Source: Embleya sp049739465
GTDB taxonomy: Bacteria > Actinomycetota > Actinomycetes > Streptomycetales > Streptomycetaceae
DNA length: 64,000 nucleotides
Assembly (NCBI RefSeq): GCF_049739465.1
Contig: NZ_JBMHHY010000017.1
Coordinates: 189,809 to 253,808 of the forward strand
Direction: 5' to 3'
The notes under the pieces were generated by a model. The model made no database searches, was not told where the DNA came from, and saw nothing but the letters and a program-made list of their open reading frames with translations. The number at the start of each line of letters is the position of its first letter. The stretch's first letter is position 1. The translations under genes were made by a program, and so were the position numbers. Below are positions 8,912 through 16,813 of the stretch, in pieces.

Positions 8912-10006
8912 GTGTTGCGCGTTCTCGACGATCGCCGGGACGACGGCGACGACGTCACCGGCGGCGGATCCGCCCCGGCGGGCACCCTGATCGAGTCACG
9001 GCTGCCCGACGGCGCCGAGCCGAAGGACGGGGCCGACTCGGCGACGCGGGGCGGCGACGGTTCGGGTACCGGGCGGCGCGGCCCGCGCGGTCTGCGTGGC
9101 CTGCTGTGGTCCGCGCCCTGGCAACTGTTGCGCTTCCTGTGGCGGACGCTGTGCGGCGAGTGGCGTGGCATCGTCGCCGATCCGGTGCGCCAGCTGTGGC
9201 GCAGCCGCGGCAAGGGACTAGCCCTGGCCGTGGTGGCGAGTTCCGCGGTGATCTTCTTCCATGCGATCGGGCAGACCCCGGCGGGCAAGACGGTGGTCCG
9301 TCTGGTCGGTGGGGTCAGCGCCGATCTGCCGTTGTGGTTGGCCCTGCTGCGGACGCCCATCTCGCTGTTCGTGCCCGCGCTCAACCTGCCGGTCTGGGCG
9401 GGCATCACCCAGCTGTTCCTGGCGTTCGCCATCGCCCAGCTCTCGCTCGGCGTCGGGCGGACGCTGATGGTCGCCTACGTGACGACGCTCGCGGGCACGA
9501 TGGGCGCCCGGATCATGATCGCGATCGGCCCCGAGCATGCGATCGGCCTGCCGGAGAAGGCGGCACACGTGCTGGACACGGGTCCGTCGGCGGCGGTGGT
9601 GGGCCTGTTCACGTACCTGTCGATCGTGCACCGCGCGCCCATACTCTTCACCATCACCGGCGGGTCGATGGTCCTGGAGTCGATCATCCTGCCCAACCTG
9701 GCCGGCCGTGAGCACCTGATCGCGGTGGGTGCGGCGATCGTGCTCGGGCTGCTCGCCGGGCGGTCGCGGCCGAAGTGGCTGGCCTGGACCGACGGGCCGC
9801 GGGCGCGGGTGGGGGCGCTGGTTGCCGTACCGATGGCCCGGGTGCGGGCGCTGGGCGCGGTGCCTGGCCGGTGGGTGCGTGGGTCGCGGCGGCGGCCGGT
9901 GGTGCGGTCGGTGGCGGGGCCGGTGGATTTGAGTAAGGGCGAGCGGGGCGGCACGGTCGGGTCCGAGGTTGGGGTTGTGGTGGGGCGGGCGCGCGAGAGC
10001 GCTTGA
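8912..10006 (+). CDS. Polytopic membrane protein, possibly rhomboid-like
   Basis: The N-terminal 60 residues are charged and disordered-looking. About six hydrophobic segments follow (for example LALAVVASSAVIFFHAI, PVWAGITQLFLAFAIAQL, LMVAYVTTLAGTMGA, AAVVGLFTYLSIV, LIAVGAAIVLGLLAG). The C-terminal tail is Arg/Val-rich and soluble. The segment DTGPSAAVVGLF is reminiscent of the GxS region of actinobacterial rhomboid-like proteins, but I cannot identify a convincing catalytic His partner, so protease activity should not be assumed. The start is GTG 8912 with a G-run some 10 nt upstream. It appears monocistronic and its function is unknown. Confidence 0.7.
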   Translation: MLRVLDDRRDDGDDVTGGGSAPAGTLIESRLPDGAEPKDGADSATRGGDGSGTGRRGPRGLRGLLWSAPWQLLRFLWRTLCGEWRGIVADPVRQLWRSRGKGLALAVVASSAVIFFHAIGQTPAGKTVVRLVGGVSADLPLWLALLRTPISLFVPALNLPVWAGITQLFLAFAIAQLSLGVGRTLMVAYVTTLAGTMGARIMIAIGPEHAIGLPEKAAHVLDTGPSAAVVGLFTYLSIVHRAPILFTITGGSMVLESIILPNLAGREHLIAVGAAIVLGLLAGRSRPKWLAWTDGPRARVGALVAVPMARVRALGAVPGRWVRGSRRRPVVRSVAGPVDLSKGERGGTVGSEVGVVVGRARESA

Positions 10007-10045
10007 TTGGGTGGGCGGCGATGTGGTTGCTGCGGCCGGCGGTAG

Positions 10046-10057
10046 TGGTCTAGACCA
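10046..10057. promoter_or_regulatory. DasR-type (dre) operator
   Basis: TGGTCTAGACCA is a perfect 12-bp palindrome and matches the core of the known dre consensus (ACTGGTCTAGACCANT) bound by the GntR-family regulator DasR, which responds to glucosamine-6-phosphate. It lies 130 bp before the start of the SIS-domain sugar-phosphate gene, so that gene is probably induced by N-acetylglucosamine or chitin breakdown. Confidence 0.85.
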
Positions 10058-10186
10058 AAATTGCCCGGGGTTCGGCGCGGTGGATACCTTCGGGGCACCG
10101 CGCCGGAGGTCGTTCCGGGGCGGGGTGCGGCAGGTCGGGCCATCCGCCCGGGGCCGCGGTCCGTCGCAGCTCGGAGGTATCTCCCC

Positions 10187-11236
10187 ATGCTCGCTTCCCC
10201 CGTGCCCGGCTCGGTGATGACCCGGGAGATCGCGGCCCAGCCCGACGGGTTGGCCCGGATCCTGGCCGAGGGGCTCGGGCCGATCCGCGCGGCCGCCGAG
10301 CGGATCCGGGCGCGCGACCCGAAGTTCGTGCTGTTCACCGGGCGCGGTACGTCGGACAACGCCGGCCTGTACGCGCGCTATCTGACCGAGGTGCTGCTCG
10401 GGCTGCCCGCCGGGCTCACCTCGATGTCCACCACCACCGCCTATCGCGCCCGGCAGCGGCTGGCCGACTGCCTGGTGGTGACGGTGAGCCAGTCCGGTGG
10501 GTCGCCGGACCTGATCGCCTCCGCCCGACAGGCCCGCGCGGACGGCGCGTTCACCCTCGCGGTGACCAACAACGCCGACTCGGTCCTGGCCCGCGAGTCG
10601 GACCTGCACCTGGACGTACTCGCCGGTCCGGAACTGGCGCTGCCCGCGACCAAGACGTACACCGCCGAGCTGCTCACCCTGTTCCTGCTCGTGGACCACA
10701 TCCGCGGCGGCACCGGCGAGGCGGCCCGGACGCTGCCGGCCGCGGCGCGCGCGATCCTGGATCGGCAGGCCGAGATCGAGGCGCCGGCGGAGCGCTACCG
10801 GTTCGCCGATCGGCTCGTGGTCACCGCGCGTGGGTACGGCTATCCGACCGCGTGCGAGGCGGCGCTGAAGATCATGGAGACCAGCTATATCGGCGCGCAG
10901 GCGTTCTCCGGCGCGGACTTGATGCACGGGCCGCTGGCGATCGTCGACCGGGGCTGGCCGGTGCTCGCGGTGGCACCGGACGGCGCGGGTGGTCGGGCGC
11001 TGCGGCCGGTACTCGATCGGCTGCGCGAGCGGGGCGCGGATCTGTACGTGGTCGGCGCGGCCGAGCCGGTCGCCGAGTACGGGCGCGGCTTCGTGTTGCC
11101 GGCCGGGGTGGCCGAGGAGGTGTCGCCGATCCTGGAGATCCTGCCGCTGCAACTGCTCGCGCGCGAGGTCGCGTTGGGGCGCGGCTGCGACCCGGACGCG
11201 CCTCGGGCGCTGGCGAAGGTGACGGAGACGCGGTAG
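10187..11236 (+). CDS. Double-SIS sugar-phosphate deaminase/isomerase (GlmS-C/NagB-II/AgaS type)
   Basis: The 349-residue protein has two SIS domains: FTGRGTSDNAGLYARY with the phosphate-binding SQSGGSPDL loop (about 45-115), and a second around VTARGYGYPTACEAALKIME (about 200-330). There is no glutaminase domain, so it is not a full glucosamine synthase. Proteins of this design deaminate or isomerise amino-sugar phosphates such as glucosamine-6-phosphate. ATG 10187 is chosen because GGAGG lies 9 nt upstream; the frame opens earlier without conserved sequence. The perfect dre site upstream supports a role in N-acetylglucosamine use under DasR. Exact substrate is inferred. Confidence 0.88.
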   Translation: MLASPVPGSVMTREIAAQPDGLARILAEGLGPIRAAAERIRARDPKFVLFTGRGTSDNAGLYARYLTEVLLGLPAGLTSMSTTTAYRARQRLADCLVVTVSQSGGSPDLIASARQARADGAFTLAVTNNADSVLARESDLHLDVLAGPELALPATKTYTAELLTLFLLVDHIRGGTGEAARTLPAAARAILDRQAEIEAPAERYRFADRLVVTARGYGYPTACEAALKIMETSYIGAQAFSGADLMHGPLAIVDRGWPVLAVAPDGAGGRALRPVLDRLRERGADLYVVGAAEPVAEYGRGFVLPAGVAEEVSPILEILPLQLLAREVALGRGCDPDAPRALAKVTETR

Positions 11237-11280
11237 GCGCTTTTCCGGCGGCGGGCGGCGGGCGACGGGTGACCGTCTGG

Positions 11281-11670
11281 TCAGGCGGTGTGGTCGAGGG
11301 CCGGGGACGCCTCGCGGGCGTCGAGGAGTTCGTCCCAGTTGGCCTCGGCCCACGCGCACGCGGCGTCCATCGGGACCAGCAGGCTGCGGCCCAGCGGGGT
11401 GAGGGCGTAGGTCACCCGGCGGACCGGGGCGTCGTGCGCGGTGCGGCTGATCAGGCCGTCGCGTTCGAGGGTGCGCAGCGACTGGGTGAGTACCTTGGCG
11501 GTGACGCCGCGCATCGGTACGCGCAACTCGGAGAAGCGCCGCGGACCGCCCTCCAGGCAACGGATGATCATCCCCGCCCACTTGTCGCCGAACCGGATCG
11601 GGGACAGGTTCGACGGGCAGATCGGGTCGAACATATCCGCGGGCAGGGGTGGCGTCGGTGCCTCGCTCAT
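11281..11670 (-). CDS. HxlR-family transcriptional regulator
   Basis: The 129-residue winged-helix protein has the HxlR pattern: a Cys near the N-terminus (DPICPSNLSPIRF), then GDKWAGMIIRCLEGGPRRFSELRV, GVTAKVLTQSLRTLERDGLI and VTYALTPLGRSLL. The motif TAKVLTQSLRTLE is the recognition helix region. The start is ATG 11670; an upstream frame to 11739 has no conserved sequence. It is divergent from the NAD(P)-binding reductase gene at 11772, a common pairing in which the regulator represses the oxidoreductase and responds to reactive electrophiles. The candidate operator region is the roughly 100 bp between the starts. Confidence 0.9.
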   Translation of the reverse strand: MSEAPTPPLPADMFDPICPSNLSPIRFGDKWAGMIIRCLEGGPRRFSELRVPMRGVTAKVLTQSLRTLERDGLISRTAHDAPVRRVTYALTPLGRSLLVPMDAACAWAEANWDELLDAREASPALDHTA

Positions 11671-11771
11671 GGGCCCACCGTAGTCGGTATCCGGGAGGTA
11701 ACCACCGCCCCGGGTAGCGTGCGCGGCGGTGGTCGACACAAGGGATCGGCCCGGATGTTCGGGGTGAATCG

Positions 11772-12434
11772 ATGGGCGGAATCGTTGTTTTCGGCGCGGG
11801 TGGTCGGACCGGGCGGGCCGCGATCGCGGAGGCGCTGCGGCGCGGACACCGGGTCACCGCGGTGGTGCGTGAGCCGGCGAAGTACGCGGACCTGGCCGGG
11901 CCGCGCGTGGTCGTGGTCGCGGGCGATGTGACCGACGCGGACGCGGTGGCGCGGCTCGCGGCGGGGCATGACGCGGCGATCGCGGCCGTGTTCGACCCGG
12001 CCGCGCCGCTCGCCGACTTCTTCGCGGGGACCGTGCGGGCGCTGGTTGCGGGGTTGTCCCGGGCGGGGGTGGGGCGGCTGGTGTGGGTGGGGCTGGCCTC
12101 GGTGTTGCCGACGGCTTCGGGGCGGTTGTTGATGGACACGCCGGGCTATCCGCAGGAGTACCGGGCGTTCTTTCTGGCGCACGCGGCGGGGAACGCGGCG
12201 TTGCGGGACGCGAACACGGGTGCGGGTGCAGGTGTGGGCGCTGCGCCGGAGTGGGTCGTGTTGAGTCCGGCGGGCGACTTCGATCACGAAGGCAGTCGGA
12301 CCGGCGTCTATCGGGCCGCGCCCGCCGAGGCGGAAAGTCGGGTGTCCTACCCGGACTTCGCGATCGCGCTGCTCGACGAGATCGACACCCCGACGCGACG
12401 TGGAGTGCACGTCGGGATCGAGGACGGCCGCTGA
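11772..12434 (+). CDS. NAD(P)-binding oxidoreductase (NmrA/SDR-atypical family)
   Basis: A Rossmann motif opens the protein (VVFGAGGRTGRAAIAEALRR), followed by VTAVVREPAKY, GDVTDADAVARL and VWVGLASVLP, with WVVLSPAGDF and a C-terminal YPDFAIALLDEID. This is the NmrA-like, NAD(P)H-binding branch that includes quinone reductases and redox sensors. There is no YxxxK pair in the usual SDR position. At 220 residues it has the family's usual length. It faces the HxlR gene, and co-regulation by that protein is likely. Substrate unknown. Confidence 0.85.
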   Translation: MGGIVVFGAGGRTGRAAIAEALRRGHRVTAVVREPAKYADLAGPRVVVVAGDVTDADAVARLAAGHDAAIAAVFDPAAPLADFFAGTVRALVAGLSRAGVGRLVWVGLASVLPTASGRLLMDTPGYPQEYRAFFLAHAAGNAALRDANTGAGAGVGAAPEWVVLSPAGDFDHEGSRTGVYRAAPAEAESRVSYPDFAIALLDEIDTPTRRGVHVGIEDGR

Positions 12435-12473
12435 GGGTGGTGGGGCGCGTCCCTGGGGCGGCGGGTGGGCAGG

Positions 12474-12525
12474 GCCCGGGCTCTCGCCGAGCCGGTGTGC
12501 GGGACGGCGAAGCGGCGGTGTTCGG
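12474..12525 (-). pseudogene. Duplicated fragment of the ROK gene 3' end
   Basis: About 44 of 52 bases match 12735-12786, the last codons of the neighbouring ROK regulator gene. In minus-strand translation EHRRFAVPHTGSARA corresponds to the ROK C-terminus EHRLFAVEHTGSARA. No other part of a second ROK gene is visible in the roughly 300-bp gap, which otherwise shows no gene. I read this as a relic of a tandem duplication or of a larger deleted paralogue. Confidence 0.55.
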
Positions 12526-12736
12526 GCTGCCGAGGGCGGCGCCGGCGGCGGCGAGTGTGGACCGTTCGGTGCGCGGCCTGCGCCGGCATCGGTGTTGCGG
12601 CTCGGCTCGGCCTTGCGAGTGGGTCTCGGATCGCGTCGGGCCGTGGGTGGCCGACCACTTCACGTGCTCCGACGAGACGAGCGGCACGAGCCGCCGGTTG
12701 GTGGGGCCGCGTCCTCCGGAGTGGGGTGGGCGCGGC

Positions 12737-13903
12737 CTAGGCTCTTGCGGAGCCGGTGTGTTCGACGGCGAAGAGGCGGTGTTCGGTTCGGTCGAGGGCT
12801 ACTCGGACGGCGCCCAGGGCTACGCCGTCGGCGCCGAGGGCGGAGAGTTCGACCCTTGGCATGCGCAGGCACAGCCGTTGCAGTTCGGCGGTCAGCGGCG
12901 GGACGGCGTCGGCGAGGCCGGCGGCCCAGCCGCCGATCACCACGATCTCCGGGTCCAGGGCCAGGACCAGTGCGGTGACGTCGTGGATCAGTCGCCGGAC
13001 GAAGCGGTCGACCGCCTCGGTCGCGGTCGGGTCGCCCTCGGCCGCGTGCCGGAACACCTCGCCGACGGCCGCCTCGTCCAGCGGCGGCAGTGGGGTGCCG
13101 GTGGTGGAGAGCAGGTTCTCCGGGGTGGCCTGCCGGCCCAGCAGGTGCAGCGCGCCGATCTCGCCCGCGGCGCCGCCGAAGCCGCGGTGCAGCCGGCCGT
13201 TGATGAACGAGCCGACGCCGGGGCTGAGGCCGGCCATCACGTAGACGATGTCGTCGGAGCCGGCCGCGACGCCCTTCCAGCGTTCGCCGATCGCGGCCAG
13301 GTTGGCGTCGTTCTCGACCTGGACCGGACAGCTGAACGAGCGGCCGAGCCGCCCGGCGAGGTCGAGTCCGGTCCAACTCGGCATCGCCGTGGACAGGGTG
13401 ACCACACCCCGGGTGTCCACGATGCCGGGTGTCCCGACGCCCACCCCCCACAACGAACCACGTGAGATCTGGGCCCTGCGCAGCGTCTCGCTGACGACGG
13501 CGCGGACTCGCTCCAGCCGGTCCTCGGCCTGGCAATCCTCTTCGACGGCGCGGGTGGACCGGCCGATGATGGTGCCGCCGAGGTCGGCCAGGACGACCCG
13601 GATGTGGTGTACGCCGATGTCGATCCCGAGCAGGTGACCGGCCTCGGCGTGGAAGCGGAAGCGGCGGGCCGGGCGACCGCGCGGCCGGCTGCCGTCCTCG
13701 CCCTCGGCGGCGGAGGTGGTCTCCACGACCAGGCCCTCGGCGAGCAGCCCGTCGACCACACCCTCGACGGTCGGCCGGGACAGTCCGGTGGCCTCCATCA
13801 GGGCGGTCACGGTCAATACCTCACCGCCGCGCAGCGCCCGCAGGGTCGCCGCGGAGTTGATCCGCCGGACCACGGAGGAGTCTCCGCCGGTCGCCTGTGC
13901 CAC
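12737..13903 (-). CDS. ROK-family transcriptional repressor
   Basis: The 388 residues comprise an N-terminal winged helix (NSAATLRALRGGEVLTVTALMEATGLSRPTVEGVVDGL summarised as residues 16-53) and a ROK sugar-kinase-like domain with LLGIDIGVHHIRVVLADL, GVGVGTPGIVD and VENDANLAAIGER. The usual ROK zinc motif (CxCGxxGCxE) is absent: the corresponding region reads GFGGAAGEIGALHLLG. It is therefore a sugar-sensing repressor rather than an active kinase. The start is GTG 13903 with GAGAGGA upstream. No sugar transporter is adjacent, so its target is unclear; the GntR gene lies 108 bp upstream in the same orientation. Confidence 0.9.
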   Translation of the reverse strand: MAQATGGDSSVVRRINSAATLRALRGGEVLTVTALMEATGLSRPTVEGVVDGLLAEGLVVETTSAAEGEDGSRPRGRPARRFRFHAEAGHLLGIDIGVHHIRVVLADLGGTIIGRSTRAVEEDCQAEDRLERVRAVVSETLRRAQISRGSLWGVGVGTPGIVDTRGVVTLSTAMPSWTGLDLAGRLGRSFSCPVQVENDANLAAIGERWKGVAAGSDDIVYVMAGLSPGVGSFINGRLHRGFGGAAGEIGALHLLGRQATPENLLSTTGTPLPPLDEAAVGEVFRHAAEGDPTATEAVDRFVRRLIHDVTALVLALDPEIVVIGGWAAGLADAVPPLTAELQRLCLRMPRVELSALGADGVALGAVRVALDRTEHRLFAVEHTGSARA

Positions 13904-14011
13904 AGCTCTTGTCCTCTCGCCGCGCCGTCGCGCGGTACGTCCGTCCGGGCCGCCGAGCCCGTGATATGCGCCGTCGTTCAGGCGCGGATGGTAGCCGGAT
14001 TTCGCGTCGGA

Positions 14012-14764
14012 TCAGGACGCGGGCCGCAACGCGGTCGGCCCCGCCTCGGCGAAGGCCAGCCGGCAGGTGTCGGCCCGATAGGTGGCCACGGTGACCGCCG
14101 CGGTTCGGCCGAGCGCGGTGTACGTCGTGGTCACGACCAGCACGGCGGTGCCCGGCGGTCGCTCCAGGTAGCGCGCCTCCTCGGCCTCGGCCACCGCCAG
14201 CTCGACCGCGCGATGCCGGCCCTCGAGGCGGTGGCCGCGCAGTTGCCGCAACATCAGCGAGGCGCGCTCGAAGCTCGGCACGCGCGTGGACAACGAGGGG
14301 ATCACGGCGCGGGAGACGTACAGGCATTCCAGGCCGACCACCTGGCGCATGGAGAACTGGCGGCGGCGCAGTCGGTGCACCAGGGCCGAGGGGCGGCCCT
14401 TGAGGGTGTCCGCGAACTCGTCGGTGACCGGGACGGTGGCGCAGTCGATCACTTCCCGGTCGCGCAGGTCCACGCCCGGCCAGCCCTCGCCGTCCGCGCC
14501 GAGCGACACGTCCACGCGCGGGCCCGCGACGGTGGTGCCGGCGCCGCGCTTGCGGACCAGGCGGCCCTCGAGTTCGAGCTGCTCGAGGGCGTGCCGCAGG
14601 GTGGCGCGGGCGACGCCGAAGCGGGCCGCGAGGTCGCGCTCGTTGGGCAGGATGTCGCCGGAGCTGAAGTCCTCGTCGATCGCCTTGAGCAGGGACGTGC
14701 GTAGTTGCCAGTACTTGGGTTCGCCGAAGACCGCTTCGTCCGGCAATGTCGCCATGCTGCTCAC
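14012..14764 (-). CDS. GntR/HutC-family transcriptional regulator
   Basis: The wHTH part reads KYWQLRTSLLKAIDE, ILPNERDLAARFGVARATLRHALEQLELEGRLVRKRG (residues about 20-75), and the UTRA effector domain follows (VHRLRRRQFSMRQVVGLECLYVS, LAVAEAEEARYLERPPG). It resembles DasR in layout and length (250 residues) but not in detailed sequence, so I do not call it DasR. GTG 14764 is preferred: GAGGGGG lies 5 nt upstream. It is divergent from the chitinase gene across a 668-bp region with a tandem repeat array and two dre-like sites, and it may regulate that gene or itself. Confidence 0.9.
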   Translation of the reverse strand: MSSMATLPDEAVFGEPKYWQLRTSLLKAIDEDFSSGDILPNERDLAARFGVARATLRHALEQLELEGRLVRKRGAGTTVAGPRVDVSLGADGEGWPGVDLRDREVIDCATVPVTDEFADTLKGRPSALVHRLRRRQFSMRQVVGLECLYVSRAVIPSLSTRVPSFERASLMLRQLRGHRLEGRHRAVELAVAEAEEARYLERPPGTAVLVVTTTYTALGRTAAVTVATYRADTCRLAFAEAGPTALRPAS

Positions 14765-14941
14765 GGACGCCCCCTCGGCTCTCCGACGCCTGCGTGGCGC
14801 GGACTTATTGCATGTTCGGTTTAGTAAAGACGGTTGAATATAACCCCGTCGGACCACGAAAGGTCCAGACCAGGCCGGATGAACTTCCCGGTGACCTGTC
14901 TCACATCGCCACACGCGACGCGACACCTCCTGAGTCGATTT

Positions 14942-14996
14942 GTGCTCGATCGGTGCTCGATCGGTGCACGATCGGTGGTCAATCGGTGGTCGCGCT
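14942..14996. repeat. Tandem array of 11-bp repeats
   Basis: The unit GTGCTCGATCG occurs at 14942 and 14953, then GTGCACGATCG (14964), GTGGTCAATCG (14975) and a decayed GTGGTCGCGCT (14986). The 11-bp spacing places each copy on the same face of the helix. It lies in the 668-bp divergent GntR/chitinase intergenic region, 180 bp upstream of the GntR start, and is a candidate multi-site operator. I see no gene in 14,765-15,431. Confidence 0.7.
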
Positions 14997-15341
14997 GTCG
15001 TCGACCGGTCGCGACCGCCTGCTCGATCGGCCGCCGACCTGCGCGAACGCCGCACCGTCCCGGCCGGGCGCGGGTGTCGTGGGCCCTCCGGGGAATCCGG
15101 TGCGCGGTGCCCGTGCGGTGCCCGCGCGGCGCCCGTGCGGCGCGTGCTCGGCGTCGATCGGCCGAGCCGGCCGGCCGCGCTCCGAGCCTTTCGCAGCGTG
15201 GGGACGCGCCGACGAAATGGTTTCCCCGCGTGGGGAACGTGCGGGCGAACATCGGGGGTTGCCGGACGAACGCGAGGTGGGGGAGGGGGTGCCGTGCCCC
15301 GGAGGTGTCACGGGGGCCTCGCGGGTCGAAACGGGGTGGAA

Positions 15342-15357
15342 ATTGGTCCAGTCCAAT
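15342..15357. promoter_or_regulatory. dre-like operator, distal chitinase site
   Basis: ATTGGTCCAGTCCAAT has inverted arms ATTGG/CCAAT and the TGGTCCAG core found in the repeats that overlap Streptomyces chitinase promoters. It lies 75 bp before the chitinase start, directly upstream of a -35-like TTGACG at 15361. Confidence 0.65.
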
Positions 15358-15396
15358 GTATTGACGCTCCGGAAGCGGAGGGCCACCCTTTGGCCA

Positions 15397-15410
15397 TTGG
15401 TCTATACCAA
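15397..15410. promoter_or_regulatory. dre-like operator, proximal chitinase site
   Basis: TTGGTCTATACCAA has inverted arms TTGGT/ACCAA and differs from the dre core TGGTCTAGACCA by one base in the centre. It ends 21 bp before the chitinase GTG, so bound DasR would block transcription start or early elongation. Confidence 0.75.
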
Positions 15411-15431
15411 GTCCCCCCACAGGAGTCCCCC

Positions 15432-16673
15432 GTGGCACGTCGATACGTCCCCATACTGGCTGCTGCCGCCGCGTCGGCCGGCCTGCTTTCGATGTTCGCG
15501 TTCATCGGTGGTGCGACCGCCGCCGGTCCCGCCAAGTCCCCGGCGGCGACCGGCATCGGCAGCAACTGGTACGCCGCCGCCCCCTACCTGATGCCGCTGG
15601 ACAACGACCCGCCGGACGCGGGCGCGGTGATGGACGCCACCGGCCTCAAGGCGTTCCAGCTCGCGTTCGTCCTGGCCCCCAACGGCGGTGGTTGTTCGCC
15701 GACTTGGGACGGTACGAAGCCGGTCTCGACGGACACCGCGGTGGCCGGCGTGATCGCCGCGATCCGGGCCAAGGGTGGTGACGTCTCGGCCTCTGTCGGC
15801 GGCTACGGCGGCACCAAGCTCGGCCAGACCTGCGGCACGCCCGAGGCGACCGCCGCCGCGTACCAGCAGGTGATCGACAAATACGCGCTGAAGGCACTGG
15901 ACTTCGACCTGGAGGAGCCGGAGTACGAGAACAGCGCGGCCATCCACAACGAGATCGGCGCGGCGAAGATCCTCCAGCAGAACAACCAGGGCATCTACAT
16001 CTCGGTGACCACCGCCGGCACCGCCGACGGCACCGGCTGGTTCGGCAAGCAGATGCTCAACGAGGCCAAGGGGCAGGGCTTCACGCCGGACAACTTCTCC
16101 ATCATGCCGTTCGACGGCGGCTTCAACGGCGCGGCGGCGCAGACCTCCGCACTGACCAACTTCAACTCGATCCTGCAGAGCACGTTCGGCTGGGACTCCG
16201 CCACCGCCTATGCCCACGAGGGCATTTCGCAGATGAACGGGCGCAGCGACTCCGGCGAGTACTTCTACCAGGCCGACTTCCAGACCGTGTACGACTACGC
16301 GACCAGCCACCACATGGCGCGCTTCACGAACTGGTCGGTCAACCGCGACCGGCAGTGCACCCCGCCGGACAACGGCGGCCGCACCTCGGGCGTGTGCAGC
16401 AGCGTGGCGCAGGGCGCCTGGGACTTCACCAAGTTCTCCGTCCGCTTCGCCGGCGCCACGCCGCCCACGTCCACCCCGCCGACCTCGACGCCGCCGACGA
16501 GCGTTCCGCCGAGCACGTGCGCCGGTACGCCGTGGGATCGCGCCGCGGTCTACACCAACGGCACCACCGTGTCGTACAAGGCACATTCGTGGAAGGCGAA
16601 GTGGTGGACGCAGGGTGAGGAGCCGGGCACGACCGGGCAGTGGGGGGTGTGGCAGGACCTCGGGCCCTGCTGA
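15432..16673 (+). CDS. Secreted GH18 chitinase with C-terminal chitin-binding module
   Basis: This is a 413-residue secreted protein: signal peptide of about 31 residues (RRYVPILAAAAASAGLLSMF, ending near ATAAGPA), GH18 barrel (about 35-340), a Thr/Pro linker (TPPTSTPPTSTPPTS, from about 343) and a CBM5/12-type module (CAGTPWDRAAVYTNGTTVSY ... WWTQGEEPGTTGQWGVWQD). The catalytic DxDxE is Asp157-Asp159-Glu161 in ALDFDLEEPE, but the usual preceding Gly is replaced and an EEPEYEN insertion follows the catalytic Glu. The start is GTG 15432 with AGGAG 8 nt upstream. The two dre-like sites indicate DasR control. It degrades chitin outside the cell. Confidence 0.93.
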   Translation: MARRYVPILAAAAASAGLLSMFAFIGGATAAGPAKSPAATGIGSNWYAAAPYLMPLDNDPPDAGAVMDATGLKAFQLAFVLAPNGGGCSPTWDGTKPVSTDTAVAGVIAAIRAKGGDVSASVGGYGGTKLGQTCGTPEATAAAYQQVIDKYALKALDFDLEEPEYENSAAIHNEIGAAKILQQNNQGIYISVTTAGTADGTGWFGKQMLNEAKGQGFTPDNFSIMPFDGGFNGAAAQTSALTNFNSILQSTFGWDSATAYAHEGISQMNGRSDSGEYFYQADFQTVYDYATSHHMARFTNWSVNRDRQCTPPDNGGRTSGVCSSVAQGAWDFTKFSVRFAGATPPTSTPPTSTPPTSVPPSTCAGTPWDRAAVYTNGTTVSYKAHSWKAKWWTQGEEPGTTGQWGVWQDLGPC

Positions 16674-16699
16674 TCGGTGATCGATGCGGGTGCGTCGCC

Positions 16700-16730
16700 G
16701 GGCCGGAGTCGCCGATGGCGGCTCCGGCCC
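16700..16730. terminator. Terminator after the chitinase gene
   Basis: GGGCCGGAGTCGCC (16700-16713) pairs with GGCGGCTCCGGCCC (16717-16730) over 14 bp with one G-T pair and a 3-nt loop. It begins 27 bp past the chitinase stop. Confidence 0.8.
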
Positions 16731-16813
16731 GGCCGCTACCGCTTCGGCGGCCCGGTCGGGCGAGCAAGCGATACTCGCTCGTCGCGGGTCGGTGCTCTCC
16801 CTAGGATCGGGTG

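Noticed and set aside
9218..12139. A 973-codon minus-strand frame across three annotated genes
   Set aside because: It spans the membrane protein, SIS and HxlR regions in a shadow frame, and the translation is repetitive and family-free.
14012..14764. DasR itself
   Set aside because: The layout is the same, but the wHTH and UTRA sequences differ from the DasR sequence I recall, so only the family is named.
14942..14996. Origin iterons or CRISPR
   Set aside because: Only four to five 11-bp units with no spacer; no dnaA, rep or cas genes nearby. An operator array is simpler.
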